The notes under the pieces are model-generated. The model saw only the letters and a list, made by a program, of their open reading frames with translations, was not told the DNA's origin and ran no database searches. DNA of 6,678 nucleotides from JAXGPP01 sp964436865. GTDB taxonomy: Bacteria; Planctomycetota; Planctomycetia; Pirellulales; Thermoguttaceae. Location: contig CAYTFK010000368.1 in NCBI GenBank assembly GCA_964436865.1, forward strand, positions 1 through 6,678, written 5' to 3'. Position 1 is the stretch's first letter. Every line of letters starts with the position of its first letter. Shown here piece by piece: positions 1-4,769 of the stretch. The translations under genes were made by a program, and so were the position numbers.

Positions 1-55
1 TGCCGCCCGTGACCAGGGCCACGCGGCCGGAGAGATCGAAGAGGTGGTTGTTCAT
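1..55 (-). CDS. SDR family oxidoreductase, N-terminal fragment (runs off the left edge)
   Basis: Only the first 18 codons are visible, starting at the ATG read from 55 to 53. The peptide begins MNNHLFDLSGRVALVTGG. This is the typical opening of short-chain dehydrogenases/reductases: a short lead, then the first beta strand (RVALVTGG) that opens the TGxxxGxG NAD(P)-binding loop. The substrate cannot be told from this piece. The start lies 6 nt beyond the stop of the isopropylmalate dehydrogenase gene on the same strand, so the two are almost certainly co-transcribed. No clear Shine-Dalgarno is seen, so translational coupling is plausible. Family assignment is fairly safe; function is open. Confidence 0.75.
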   Translation of the reverse strand, partial: MNNHLFDLSGRVALVTGG

Positions 56-61
56 CGTCGT

Positions 62-1132
62 CTACAGCGCTTCGCAAACGAGGTCGCCGACTTCGGTGGT
101 TGAATAGCCCATGCGGCCGGCGGCCTGGCTTTTCATCTTGGTGCCGGTGACCTTCTGGATGGCATTCATTACCCGCTGGCCCGCCCGTTCGTGGCCGCAC
201 TGCTCGAGGAGCATGGCTGCAGCGCTGATGGCGGCGATGGGGTTGATGACATTTTTGCCGGTGTATTTGGGCGCGCTGCCGCCCATCGGTTCGAACATGC
301 TCGTACCGCCCGGTTCGGGGTTGATGTTGCCGCCGGCAGCGACACCCATGCCGCCCTGGAGGATGCCGGCCAGATCGGTGATGATGTCGCCGAACATGTT
401 CGTCGTTACGATGACGTCGTAGAACTCGGGGTTCTTGACCATCCACATGCAGCAGGCGTCGACGTGGTTGTAGTCGGTCTGGACGTCGGGGTATTCCTTG
501 GCGACTTCCTGGAAGGTCCGCCACCAAAGGTCGTGCCCGTAGGTCAGTACGTTGGTCTTGGCGACGAGGGTGAGCTTCTTCCGCTTGTTGCGCTTACGAG
601 TGAATTCAAACGCCCAGCGGACGCAGCGTTCGCAGCCCTTGCGGGTGTAGATGGCGGTCTGCGTGGCGACCTCATCGGGAGTGCCTTTCTTGAGGAAGCC
701 GCCGACGCCCGTATAGAGATCCTCGGTGTTTTCGCGAACGACGACGAAGTCGATGTCGTCAGGCCCCTTCCCGGCCAAAGGGGTTTCTACGCCCGGAAAC
801 AGCTTCACCGGGCGCAAGTTGATGTACTGGTCGAAACGGAAGCGGAGTTCGAGGAGCAGACCGCGCTCGAGGATGCCCGGGGCGACCTGCGGGTGACCGA
901 TGGCGCCGAGGAGGATCGCGCGGTACTTCGCCAATTCGTCAGCGGCTCCAGCGGGGAGGATTTCGCCGGTCTTCAGATAACGATCGCCGCCATAATCGAA
1001 TTCGGTGAAATCGACTTTGAATTCTTCCAGCTTGGCGACTGCTTTAAGAACCTTGACGCCCTCGGCTACGACTTCCGGTCCGGTGCCATCGCCGCCGATC
1101 ACGGCGACCTTAAGAGTTTTGTCGGTGCTCAC
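62..1132 (-). CDS. leuB: 3-isopropylmalate dehydrogenase (possibly NADP-preferring)
   Basis: This 356-residue protein belongs to the isocitrate/isopropylmalate dehydrogenase family and probably performs the oxidative decarboxylation of 3-isopropylmalate in leucine synthesis in the cytoplasm. The nucleotide loop GDGTGPEV lies at 14-21. Residues corresponding to the Thermus LeuB active site are all present with matching spacing: R97, R107, R133, Y140, K192, D225, D249 and D253. The segment GLLLELRF at 91-98 resembles actinobacterial LeuB and offers leucines for the isopropyl pocket. The odd point is the cofactor loop: GGSAPKYTGK at 284-293 has Lys289-Tyr290, as in NADP-dependent isocitrate dehydrogenase, instead of Asp-Ile. 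The start is GTG with no clear Shine-Dalgarno; nothing better lies upstream. Tartrate or another beta-decarboxylating 2-hydroxyacid substrate is the main alternative. An SDR gene follows closely. Confidence 0.85.
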   Translation of the reverse strand: MSTDKTLKVAVIGGDGTGPEVVAEGVKVLKAVAKLEEFKVDFTEFDYGGDRYLKTGEILPAGAADELAKYRAILLGAIGHPQVAPGILERGLLLELRFRFDQYINLRPVKLFPGVETPLAGKGPDDIDFVVVRENTEDLYTGVGGFLKKGTPDEVATQTAIYTRKGCERCVRWAFEFTRKRNKRKKLTLVAKTNVLTYGHDLWWRTFQEVAKEYPDVQTDYNHVDACCMWMVKNPEFYDVIVTTNMFGDIITDLAGILQGGMGVAAGGNINPEPGGTSMFEPMGGSAPKYTGKNVINPIAAISAAAMLLEQCGHERAGQRVMNAIQKVTGTKMKSQAAGRMGYSTTEVGDLVCEAL

Positions 1133-1232
1133 AGTTGGTACTCGTTCTCGAGGGATCGACAGAGGCTACTCGCTAAGACGCGACGCCGGCCTACGCTTAA
1201 TCGAGCCGAATCGCCGCCAGCCAAAGCCGCCC

Positions 1233-1261
1233 ATTTTATCAGCGCAGTGCCGCGGTCACAA
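1233..1261 (-). promoter_or_regulatory. Predicted sigma-70-like promoter for leuB-SDR
   Basis: On the minus strand TTGTGA (1261-1256) is followed after exactly 17 nt by TAAAAT (1238-1233). That gives four and five matches to the consensus hexamers. It starts 2 nt past the thermonuclease stop codon and would give a leader of about 90 nt before the leuB GTG. This is the best-matched promoter in the window, but it is predicted from sequence only. Confidence 0.5.
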
Positions 1262-1262
1262 G

Positions 1263-1859
1263 CTACCTGGTGGGGGCTGTACGCGACCAAATTCCTCGTC
1301 CGGCGGCCTGGGCTTCCGATTGAGCGGCCAGAAAGCGGAGCTTGAGATCCTCAGAATAGGGATATTGCGTCAGAGCGGTTGCCAGACCGGCACGAAGGAT
1401 CTCTTCGTTGAGCATCCGCCGATCGACCCACACGTAGGCGAGGTAGCGGTCGTAGCGGTCCTTCGGTTCGCGGTCGAACTCGAGCACGACCTGGCCTCCG
1501 GCAGCGGCGATCCACTGCCGGGTGAATTCCGCCGCCTCGGCGCCGAAAGGCTCGACGGGGCTATCGGGCTTCACGCTCTCGGGTGCATCGACGCCGATCA
1601 AACGCACGCGGGCTCTGTTCTCCAGGAGGAGCGTATCGCCGTCAACAACGCGCTCGACGCGATGCGGTCCGGCGCCGAGATCGGTCGACGCCGCGCCGGA
1701 AGGCGATGCGTCGCCGGGCGGCGATGCGTCGGGAGAATTTGGAGCGAGGGACGGACCGAGCCGCCACGCCGCCAGGGCGGTAAGGATCACGAATACAAGA
1801 ATGCCGCGCGGAGACCGCGGCAGTGGCGGCCGGGAAGAACGAGCCATGCGTCGACGCAT
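1263..1859 (-). CDS. Thermonuclease (staphylococcal nuclease-like) family protein, membrane-anchored or secreted
   Basis: This 198-residue protein has a basic N terminus, a hydrophobic helix at about 19-35 (signal peptide or anchor) and a Pro/Ala/Ser/Asp/Gly-rich linker at 38-64. An SNase-like OB-fold domain spans about 67-194. The nuclease motifs are VVDGDT (71-76), VRLIGVDAPE (85-94) and DRYDRYLAYVWVD (134-146). Equivalents of the staphylococcal nuclease residues Asp21, Arg35, Asp40, Glu43 and Arg87 are D73, R86, D91, E94 and R138. Thr41 is replaced by alanine, which is common in this family. The protein therefore looks catalytically intact and should cleave DNA or RNA with calcium, probably outside the cytoplasmic membrane. 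AGGGG at 1874-1870 lies 10 nt before the chosen ATG; a second in-frame ATG four codons in (1847) is possible. It is on the same strand as the gene upstream, 77 nt away. Confidence 0.85.
   Translation of the reverse strand: MRRRMARSSRPPLPRSPRGILVFVILTALAAWRLGPSLAPNSPDASPPGDASPSGAASTDLGAGPHRVERVVDGDTLLLENRARVRLIGVDAPESVKPDSPVEPFGAEAAEFTRQWIAAAGGQVVLEFDREPKDRYDRYLAYVWVDRRMLNEEILRAGLATALTQYPYSEDLKLRFLAAQSEAQAAGRGIWSRTAPTR
1846..1859. repeat. Perfect 14-bp palindrome over the thermonuclease start codons
   Basis: ATGCGTCGACGCAT reads identically on both strands. It begins with the predicted minus-strand start codon (1859-1857) and ends inside the alternative start at 1847. It may simply reflect the arginine-rich start of the protein (MRRRM). 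Confidence 0.6.
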
Positions 1860-1936
1860 CAGAACATGGCCCCTGTGTTCGGGGCAAGCCTCCGTGCTTC
1901 ACGCCGACAGGCGCAGGCGAGAGCCGCGCTTGCCGG

Positions 1937-2242
1937 TCAGTTCTCGCTGAAATCGAGGATCTTGGCGGCTTCGCGGCCGAGCGGATTCTTGGCGAACTTG
2001 CGACGGCATTCGGGGCAAAGGTCGAATCGCAACTGCTGGCAGACATCGTCGCCGATCTCGTCGCTCTCGGCGTCCTCCAAGCACTCGATGATGTCTTGGA
2101 TTTCCTGGAGGTGGTCGCGGTCGTCTTCGTCGTCGTCGGTGATCGGGTCAAACGCGGCAGAGATCTCGATCCGCACCACGTAGCGAAGGTCGTCCTCCGG
2201 ATCGAGTTTTCGCTTGCACAGATCACACGTGTAGTGAATCAT
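1937..2242 (-). CDS. Small acidic protein with two CxxC pairs (putative zinc ribbon), function unknown
   Basis: This is a 101-residue protein with no signal peptide or membrane segment. Cysteine pairs sit near both ends: C6-x2-C9 (YTCDLCK) and C76-x2-C79 (DLCPECR). Together they would form a four-cysteine zinc site resembling a zinc ribbon. Between them lies a strongly acidic stretch (about 32-66, rich in Asp and Glu) that looks helical or flexible. The sequence resembles small conserved proteins I associate with planctomycetes, but I know no function for them. The start was chosen at the ATG read from 2242 because GGAG (2254-2251) lies 8 nt upstream. The frame stays open to about 2629, but that extension has no protein-like character. 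Thermonuclease follows 77 nt later on the same strand, so a shared transcript is possible. Confidence 0.8.
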   Translation of the reverse strand: MIHYTCDLCKRKLDPEDDLRYVVRIEISAAFDPITDDDEDDRDHLQEIQDIIECLEDAESDEIGDDVCQQLRFDLCPECRRKFAKNPLGREAAKILDFSEN

Positions 2243-2312
2243 GACCCGTTCTCCGTTTGGATTCCCCCGATCTCGATTCCCGCCTCGCCGGCAAGGTACC
2301 GCGAACCATTTC

Positions 2313-2342
2313 ATCCTAATGACAAGCCGGGAGCCGTGACAA
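2313..2342 (-). promoter_or_regulatory. Predicted promoter for the four-cysteine gene
   Basis: On the minus strand TTGTCA (2342-2337, five of six consensus matches) is followed after 18 nt by TAGGAT (2318-2313, four of six). It would give a leader of roughly 65 nt. The -35 lies inside one TGACAAGCCG repeat and a second copy fills the spacer, so a protein binding the repeats would block or modulate polymerase. Confidence 0.4.
2320..2329 (+). repeat. TGACAAGCCG direct repeat, copy 1
   Basis: First of three exact 10-bp copies in the same intergenic region. It lies in the spacer of the predicted minus-strand promoter, 17 bp start-to-start from copy 2. Confidence 0.65.
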
Positions 2343-2346
2343 GCCG
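2337..2346 (+). repeat. TGACAAGCCG direct repeat, copy 2
   Basis: Second exact copy, separated from the first by 7 bp. Its complement contains the TTGTCA -35-like hexamer of the four-cysteine gene promoter. Confidence 0.65.
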
Positions 2347-2521
2347 TCCTGGATGTTTTTTTGCCGTGCCCCGCAAATGAACCGCCGATCAGACCGGTTT
2401 GGGGTTCGGGTTGTCGAAGTTGCGGCACCGCCCGGTTCAGCGGCAGCAGACAGGTGTTTGGCGGCCCCCTCGGGGCGCTCGCACGGCTCTGGTTTGGGCA
2501 GAAAGTCTCGATTAAAATATG

Positions 2522-2531
2522 TGACAAGCCG
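2522..2531 (+). repeat. TGACAAGCCG direct repeat, copy 3
   Basis: Third exact copy, in the same orientation. It sits immediately downstream of the AT-rich island with TAAAAT that could drive the HNH gene, about 140 bp before that gene's start. Copies 2 and 3 share one further base (GTGACAAGCCG). Confidence 0.6.
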
Positions 2532-2646
2532 AGCAAATGTCGTAACAATCTCCTAACTGGGTGGTGCGCCGCAGCCGGATCAGGAAGTGCTTCCCAGGGA
2601 GTGCAGGCGACGGATCCGACGCAGGGCAACTTCAGCCTACTGAGCG

Positions 2647-2660
2647 CCCTCGGACGAGGG
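2647..2660 (+). promoter_or_regulatory. Inverted repeat overlapping the HNH ribosome binding site
   Basis: CCCTCG (2647-2652) and CGAGGG (2655-2660) are perfect complements around a GA centre. The right arm contains the GAGG that would serve as Shine-Dalgarno, 9-11 nt before the ATG at 2671. In RNA at most five pairs could form because the loop is so short, so an effect on translation is only possible, not shown. Confidence 0.35.
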
Positions 2661-2670
2661 AGACGGGTTC

Positions 2671-3303
2671 ATGCCCAGTGCCGAATCTACCGACCCGTTG
2701 GGGTGTAGTGTTCTCGTTCTCAACCGCCTCTACATGGCGGTCCACGTGGTCGGCGTCCGCCGGGCGTTTTCGCTTCTGTGCCGCGAGATGGCGGAGGTTG
2801 TGCATCTGGAGGACGGTTCGTTTGCGAGTTACGACTTCGACGGCTGGCGGGAACTGTGCGAGTTGAAGGCGGAAGCCAGACAGCGGCAGGAAGACTGGAT
2901 TCGCGCGGTCAACTTCGAGATTATGGTTCCGCGCGTCATCCGGTTGCTGGCATACGATCGCTTGCCGCGGCGCCTGCTGCGGCTGAATCGGCATACGGTG
3001 CTGGCCCGCGACGGCCACGCCTGCCAGTATTGCGGCCGCCGCTTGCCAAGCAGTCAACTAAGCCTCGATCACGTCGTGCCGCGCAGCCGCGGCGGGCGAA
3101 CCACGTGGGACAATGTTGTTTGTGCGTGCCTGACGTGCAATGTCAAGAAGGGCGGTCGCACTCCCCACGAAGCGCATATGAAGCTGCGCCGCATTCCGGC
3201 CCGCCCGAAGCGCAGCCCGCTGCTGGCGTTGAAGCTGCGCAATCCGAAGTACGAGAGTTGGAAGACGTGGCTCGACAGCGCCTATTGCGAAGTGGGAATT
3301 TAG
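2671..3303 (+). CDS. HNH endonuclease family protein
   Basis: This 210-residue, soluble, basic protein belongs to the family of stand-alone HNH nucleases that open with a VLVLN-type strand (14-18 here) and a short N-terminal domain. The HNH domain spans about 108-168: a zinc site from C118-x2-C121 and C153-x2-C156, the DH pair D133-H134 as metal ligand and general base, N148, and N157 in the third motif position (CNVKKGGRTP). All expected catalytic and zinc residues are present. The target is unknown. No methylase, integrase or phage gene is adjacent, so it is an orphan rather than part of a visible restriction system, and repair or housekeeping roles are possible. The ATG at 2671 is preceded by GAGGGA (2656-2661). 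The gene is convergent with the ferredoxin gene. Confidence 0.85.
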   Translation: MPSAESTDPLGCSVLVLNRLYMAVHVVGVRRAFSLLCREMAEVVHLEDGSFASYDFDGWRELCELKAEARQRQEDWIRAVNFEIMVPRVIRLLAYDRLPRRLLRLNRHTVLARDGHACQYCGRRLPSSQLSLDHVVPRSRGGRTTWDNVVCACLTCNVKKGGRTPHEAHMKLRRIPARPKRSPLLALKLRNPKYESWKTWLDSAYCEVGI

Positions 3304-3305
3304 CG

Positions 3306-3322
3306 GGCCGCCAAACGCGGCC
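3306..3322. terminator. Possible bidirectional terminator stem-loop between HNH and fdxA
   Basis: GGCCGC (3306-3311) pairs with GCGGCC (3317-3322) around the loop CAAAC, in the 40-nt gap between two convergent genes. There is no T-run on either side, so intrinsic termination is uncertain. Confidence 0.35.
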
Positions 3323-3343
3323 GCTGGGGCAGCGCCGGGCCGC

Positions 3344-3622
3344 TCATTGTTCGCAGAGCGGCGTCTTTTTCTCGGTAATCACGGGGCACTGCGGGGCCAT
3401 CTCGGCGTTGATCTCGATGTAGCTCTTCCACTCGTCGGGGACGTTCTCATCGAGGAATATGGCTTCCACCGGGCACTCGGGTACGCATGCCTCGCAATCG
3501 ATGCACTCATCGGGATGGATGTACAGCATGTCCGTGCCCTCGTAGAAGCACTCAACCGGGCACACAACAACACAGTCGGTGTACTTGCATCCTTTGCACG
3601 GTTCGCAGACCACGTGAGTCAT
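3344..3622 (-). CDS. fdxA: 7Fe ferredoxin ([3Fe-4S][4Fe-4S])
   Basis: This is a 92-residue cytoplasmic electron carrier. The cysteine pattern matches Azotobacter ferredoxin I. C9, C17 and C50 would bind the [3Fe-4S] cluster; C21, C40, C43 and C46 would bind the [4Fe-4S] cluster. The sequences KYTDC, CFYEG and HPDECIDC are hallmarks of the family. C12 and C25 are also kept, as in ferredoxin I, with further cysteines at 6, 79 and 90. The C-terminal tail is shorter than in the Azotobacter protein. The ATG read from 3622 fits the family N terminus; a weak GAGAG (3635-3631) lies 8 nt upstream. The frame remains open far upstream, but that part does not read as protein. No partner oxidoreductase is adjacent, so the redox partner is unknown. 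Confidence 0.93.
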   Translation of the reverse strand: MTHVVCEPCKGCKYTDCVVVCPVECFYEGTDMLYIHPDECIDCEACVPECPVEAIFLDENVPDEWKSYIEINAEMAPQCPVITEKKTPLCEQ

Positions 3623-3779
3623 GGTGTCGTCTCTCGCTTTGGCAGCACTTCGAGTGAGTAGGAAACGAAACCGGGGTGCCGGAGCGGCCCAGCGCGGGCT
3701 CAGCCGCCACCAATGAGGGCTCGCAGCCTCCCGGCCGGTGGATAGCCCGGGGGGCGATGCCGTCTTGGCGCCGCGCGTC

Positions 3780-3804
3780 CAAGTGCTTCGCTTCCAAGCA
3801 CTTG
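3780..3804 (-). promoter_or_regulatory. Perfect 9-bp inverted repeat in the predicted fdxA leader
   Basis: CAAGTGCTT (3780-3788) and AAGCACTTG (3796-3804) are exact complements separated by 7 nt. If fdxA is transcribed from the promoter at 3837-3865, the hairpin forms about 25 nt into the message. No T-run follows in either direction, so it is not a standard terminator. A third partial copy of the arm, AGCACTT (3644-3650), lies about 20 nt before the fdxA start and could compete for pairing. It could equally be a protein-binding palindrome. Confidence 0.5.
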
Positions 3805-3836
3805 AAATCCCCTGCGACCCATCCGCCAGTCTGCAA

Positions 3837-3865
3837 ATCGTATTGAGCCGCGGCGAAAAGGTCAA
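3837..3865 (-). promoter_or_regulatory. Predicted promoter for fdxA
   Basis: On the minus strand TTGACC (3865-3860, five of six) is followed after exactly 17 nt by TACGAT (3842-3837, four of six). It predicts a leader of about 205 nt before the fdxA ATG. I found no closer convincing promoter in that GC-rich stretch. Confidence 0.45.
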
Positions 3866-3928
3866 TCCTGAGGAGGGGCGGGGCTGGTTGGGGCCAGTTT
3901 GCCTATTCTTCCGATTCTTCCAGCATGC

Positions 3929-3957
3929 TTGCTTTATGTTGCGGCCCCGTTTAGAAT
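3929..3957 (+). promoter_or_regulatory. Predicted promoter for the sigma factor gene
   Basis: TTGCTT (3929-3934) and TAGAAT (3952-3957, five of six) are separated by 17 nt. Transcription would start near 3964 and give a leader of about 100 nt. The -35 is weak (three of six). Confidence 0.4.
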
Positions 3958-4066
3958 GACAGCAGAGCACGGAGTGTTCGTTCCATCTTGTTGGGGGTGG
4001 GTCTTGCGGGACTTGTCGCGATGCGAGCGGGCCTAGGGCATTGGCCGGCAGCAAGGACAATCGACG

Positions 4067-4633
4067 GTGGCACTGTCGGAAATCGATCGCAATCTGCTCG
4101 AACGCTGTCTGGCGCGACGTCCGCGGGCCTGGGAGGACTTCGTAGACCGCTTCATGGGCCTGGTGATTCACGTGGTGAATCACACTGTGCAGGCCCGCAG
4201 TCTGCGGCTGAGCCCTGAAGACCGGGACGATCTGTGCAGTGAAGTCTTTTTGAGCGTGCTCGAGGACGATTTTGCCGTTTTGCGGCATTTTCGCGGTCAG
4301 AGCAGCCTGGCGACGTATCTCACGGTGATCGCGCGAAGAATCGTGGTCAAGACGCTGCAGAAACGTCGACTGGCAGCGGCGGGCGAAGAGGCTGCAAACG
4401 CTCTGGCCGACCCGTCCGCCGAGCCCGAGGAACGGATCATCAATCGGGAGGAAGTCGAACGGTTGCTCGACGGGTTGGAGCCGGGTGAGGCCCAGGTAGT
4501 GCGGATGTATCACCTCGAATCGAAGAGTTACGAGGAGATCAGCCGCGCGATCGGCGTGAGCGAGAACAGCGTGGGCCCGATTCTCAGCCGCGCTCGCACA
4601 AAACTCCGCCGCGCCGGGGCCAATCCGGCCTGA
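4067..4633 (+). CDS. Sigma-70 family (ECF-like) RNA polymerase sigma factor
   Basis: This 188-residue protein has the two-domain plan of ECF sigma factors. Region 2 lies at about 20-100, with the core-binding and promoter-melting helices around DDLCSEVFLSVL (54-65) and SSLATYLTVIARRIV (79-93). A short linker rich in Ala and Glu follows at 101-126. Region 4 lies at about 127-183, with a helix-turn-helix at SYEEISRAIGVSENSVG (154-170) and the basic recognition end SRARTKLRR. It would direct RNA polymerase to a specific promoter set. The start is GTG at 4067, supported by AAGGA (4053-4057) 9 nt upstream. No anti-sigma factor, membrane protein or kinase gene is adjacent, so the signal it answers is not visible. 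The coding sequence contains a long inverted repeat at 4156-4196. Confidence 0.9.
   Translation: MALSEIDRNLLERCLARRPRAWEDFVDRFMGLVIHVVNHTVQARSLRLSPEDRDDLCSEVFLSVLEDDFAVLRHFRGQSSLATYLTVIARRIVVKTLQKRRLAAAGEEAANALADPSAEPEERIINREEVERLLDGLEPGEAQVVRMYHLESKSYEEISRAIGVSENSVGPILSRARTKLRRAGANPA
4156..4196 (+). repeat. Long interrupted hairpin inside the sigma factor coding sequence
   Basis: The left arm GGGCCTGGTGATTCAC (4156-4171) pairs with GTGAATCAC (4175-4183) plus CAGGCCC (4190-4196). The loop is 3 nt (GTG) and there is one 6-nt bulge (ACTGTG, 4184-4189). This gives 9 plus 7 perfect Watson-Crick pairs starting about 90 nt into the gene. It is the most stable-looking short structure I found in the window. 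Confidence 0.65.
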
Positions 4634-4653
4634 CAGGCGGTCGTCCCACTCAT

Positions 4654-4698
4654 CAAGGCGGCGAAAGCTCGCGGTAAACCGCCCGCCTTGCGCGGTTT
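4654..4698 (+). terminator. Competing hairpins after the sigma factor gene, probable terminator region
   Basis: CAAGGCGG (4654-4661) can pair with CCGCCTTG (4683-4690), enclosing small stems such as GCGG-TAAA-CCGC (4671-4682). Alternatively AAACCGC (4676-4682) pairs with GCGGTTT (4692-4698) around a 9-nt loop. The two larger folds are mutually exclusive. They begin about 20 nt after the sigma stop. Only a three-T run follows, so it is not a textbook intrinsic terminator. Confidence 0.45.
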
Positions 4699-4725
4699 GC
4701 ATCGCGGGCTCGGCCGGGCTACGAT
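4697..4725 (+). promoter_or_regulatory. Predicted promoter for the Gfo/Idh/MocA oxidoreductase gene
   Basis: TTGCAT (4697-4702) and TACGAT (4720-4725) are 17 nt apart. TACGAT is the same -10 hexamer as in the predicted fdxA promoter. Transcription would start near 4732, giving a leader of about 38 nt. The -35 shares two bases with the preceding hairpin arm. Confidence 0.35.
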
Positions 4726-4769
4726 GTCGAGTGCTCTCGCCTTCGTGTCCCTGCCCCGAGGAGCCCGCC

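Larger units (their letters stand above)
2243..2670. other. Divergent intergenic region between the four-cysteine gene and the HNH gene
   Basis: These 428 bp separate two divergently transcribed genes. They contain three exact copies of TGACAAGCCG, a predicted minus-strand promoter and an AT-rich island at about 2508-2520 with TAAAAT (2513-2518). That hexamer could serve as a -10 for the HNH gene but has no convincing -35. There are also small GC hairpins such as GCCCC-CTC-GGGGC (2464-2476). No frame in it reads like a protein. Confidence 0.6.
3623..4066. other. Divergent intergenic region between fdxA and the sigma factor gene
   Basis: These 444 bp contain two divergent predicted promoters about 65 bp apart (minus at 3837-3865, plus at 3929-3957) and long leaders for both genes. 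A perfect inverted repeat lies at 3780-3804. Open frames here lack protein-like composition or recognisable motifs, and I see no RNA gene that I can name. Confidence 0.55.

Noticed and set aside
191..1345. Long plus-strand open frame (384 codons) opposite leuB
   Set aside because: It is the mirror of a confident leuB in GC-rich DNA; its translation has repetitive Val/Asp/Gly/Ala composition and no domain.
1005..2183. 392-codon plus-strand frame across the leuB promoter, thermonuclease and four-cysteine genes
   Set aside because: It crosses several confident minus-strand genes and a promoter, is arginine/serine-rich and matches no fold.
2356..2362. Run of seven T residues as a possible terminator tail
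   Set aside because: No stable hairpin precedes it on the plus strand, and no gene upstream on that strand needs a terminator here.
2243..2629. Upstream in-frame extension of the four-cysteine protein
   Set aside because: The added residues look like translated intergenic DNA, and GGAG 8 nt before the ATG at 2242 marks the start well.
2585..3789. AAGTGCTTC present both before the HNH gene (2585-2593) and in the fdxA leader hairpin (3781-3789)
   Set aside because: A single 9-mer match between two regions; the first copy lacks the matching 9-bp inverted arm, so shared control is not supported.
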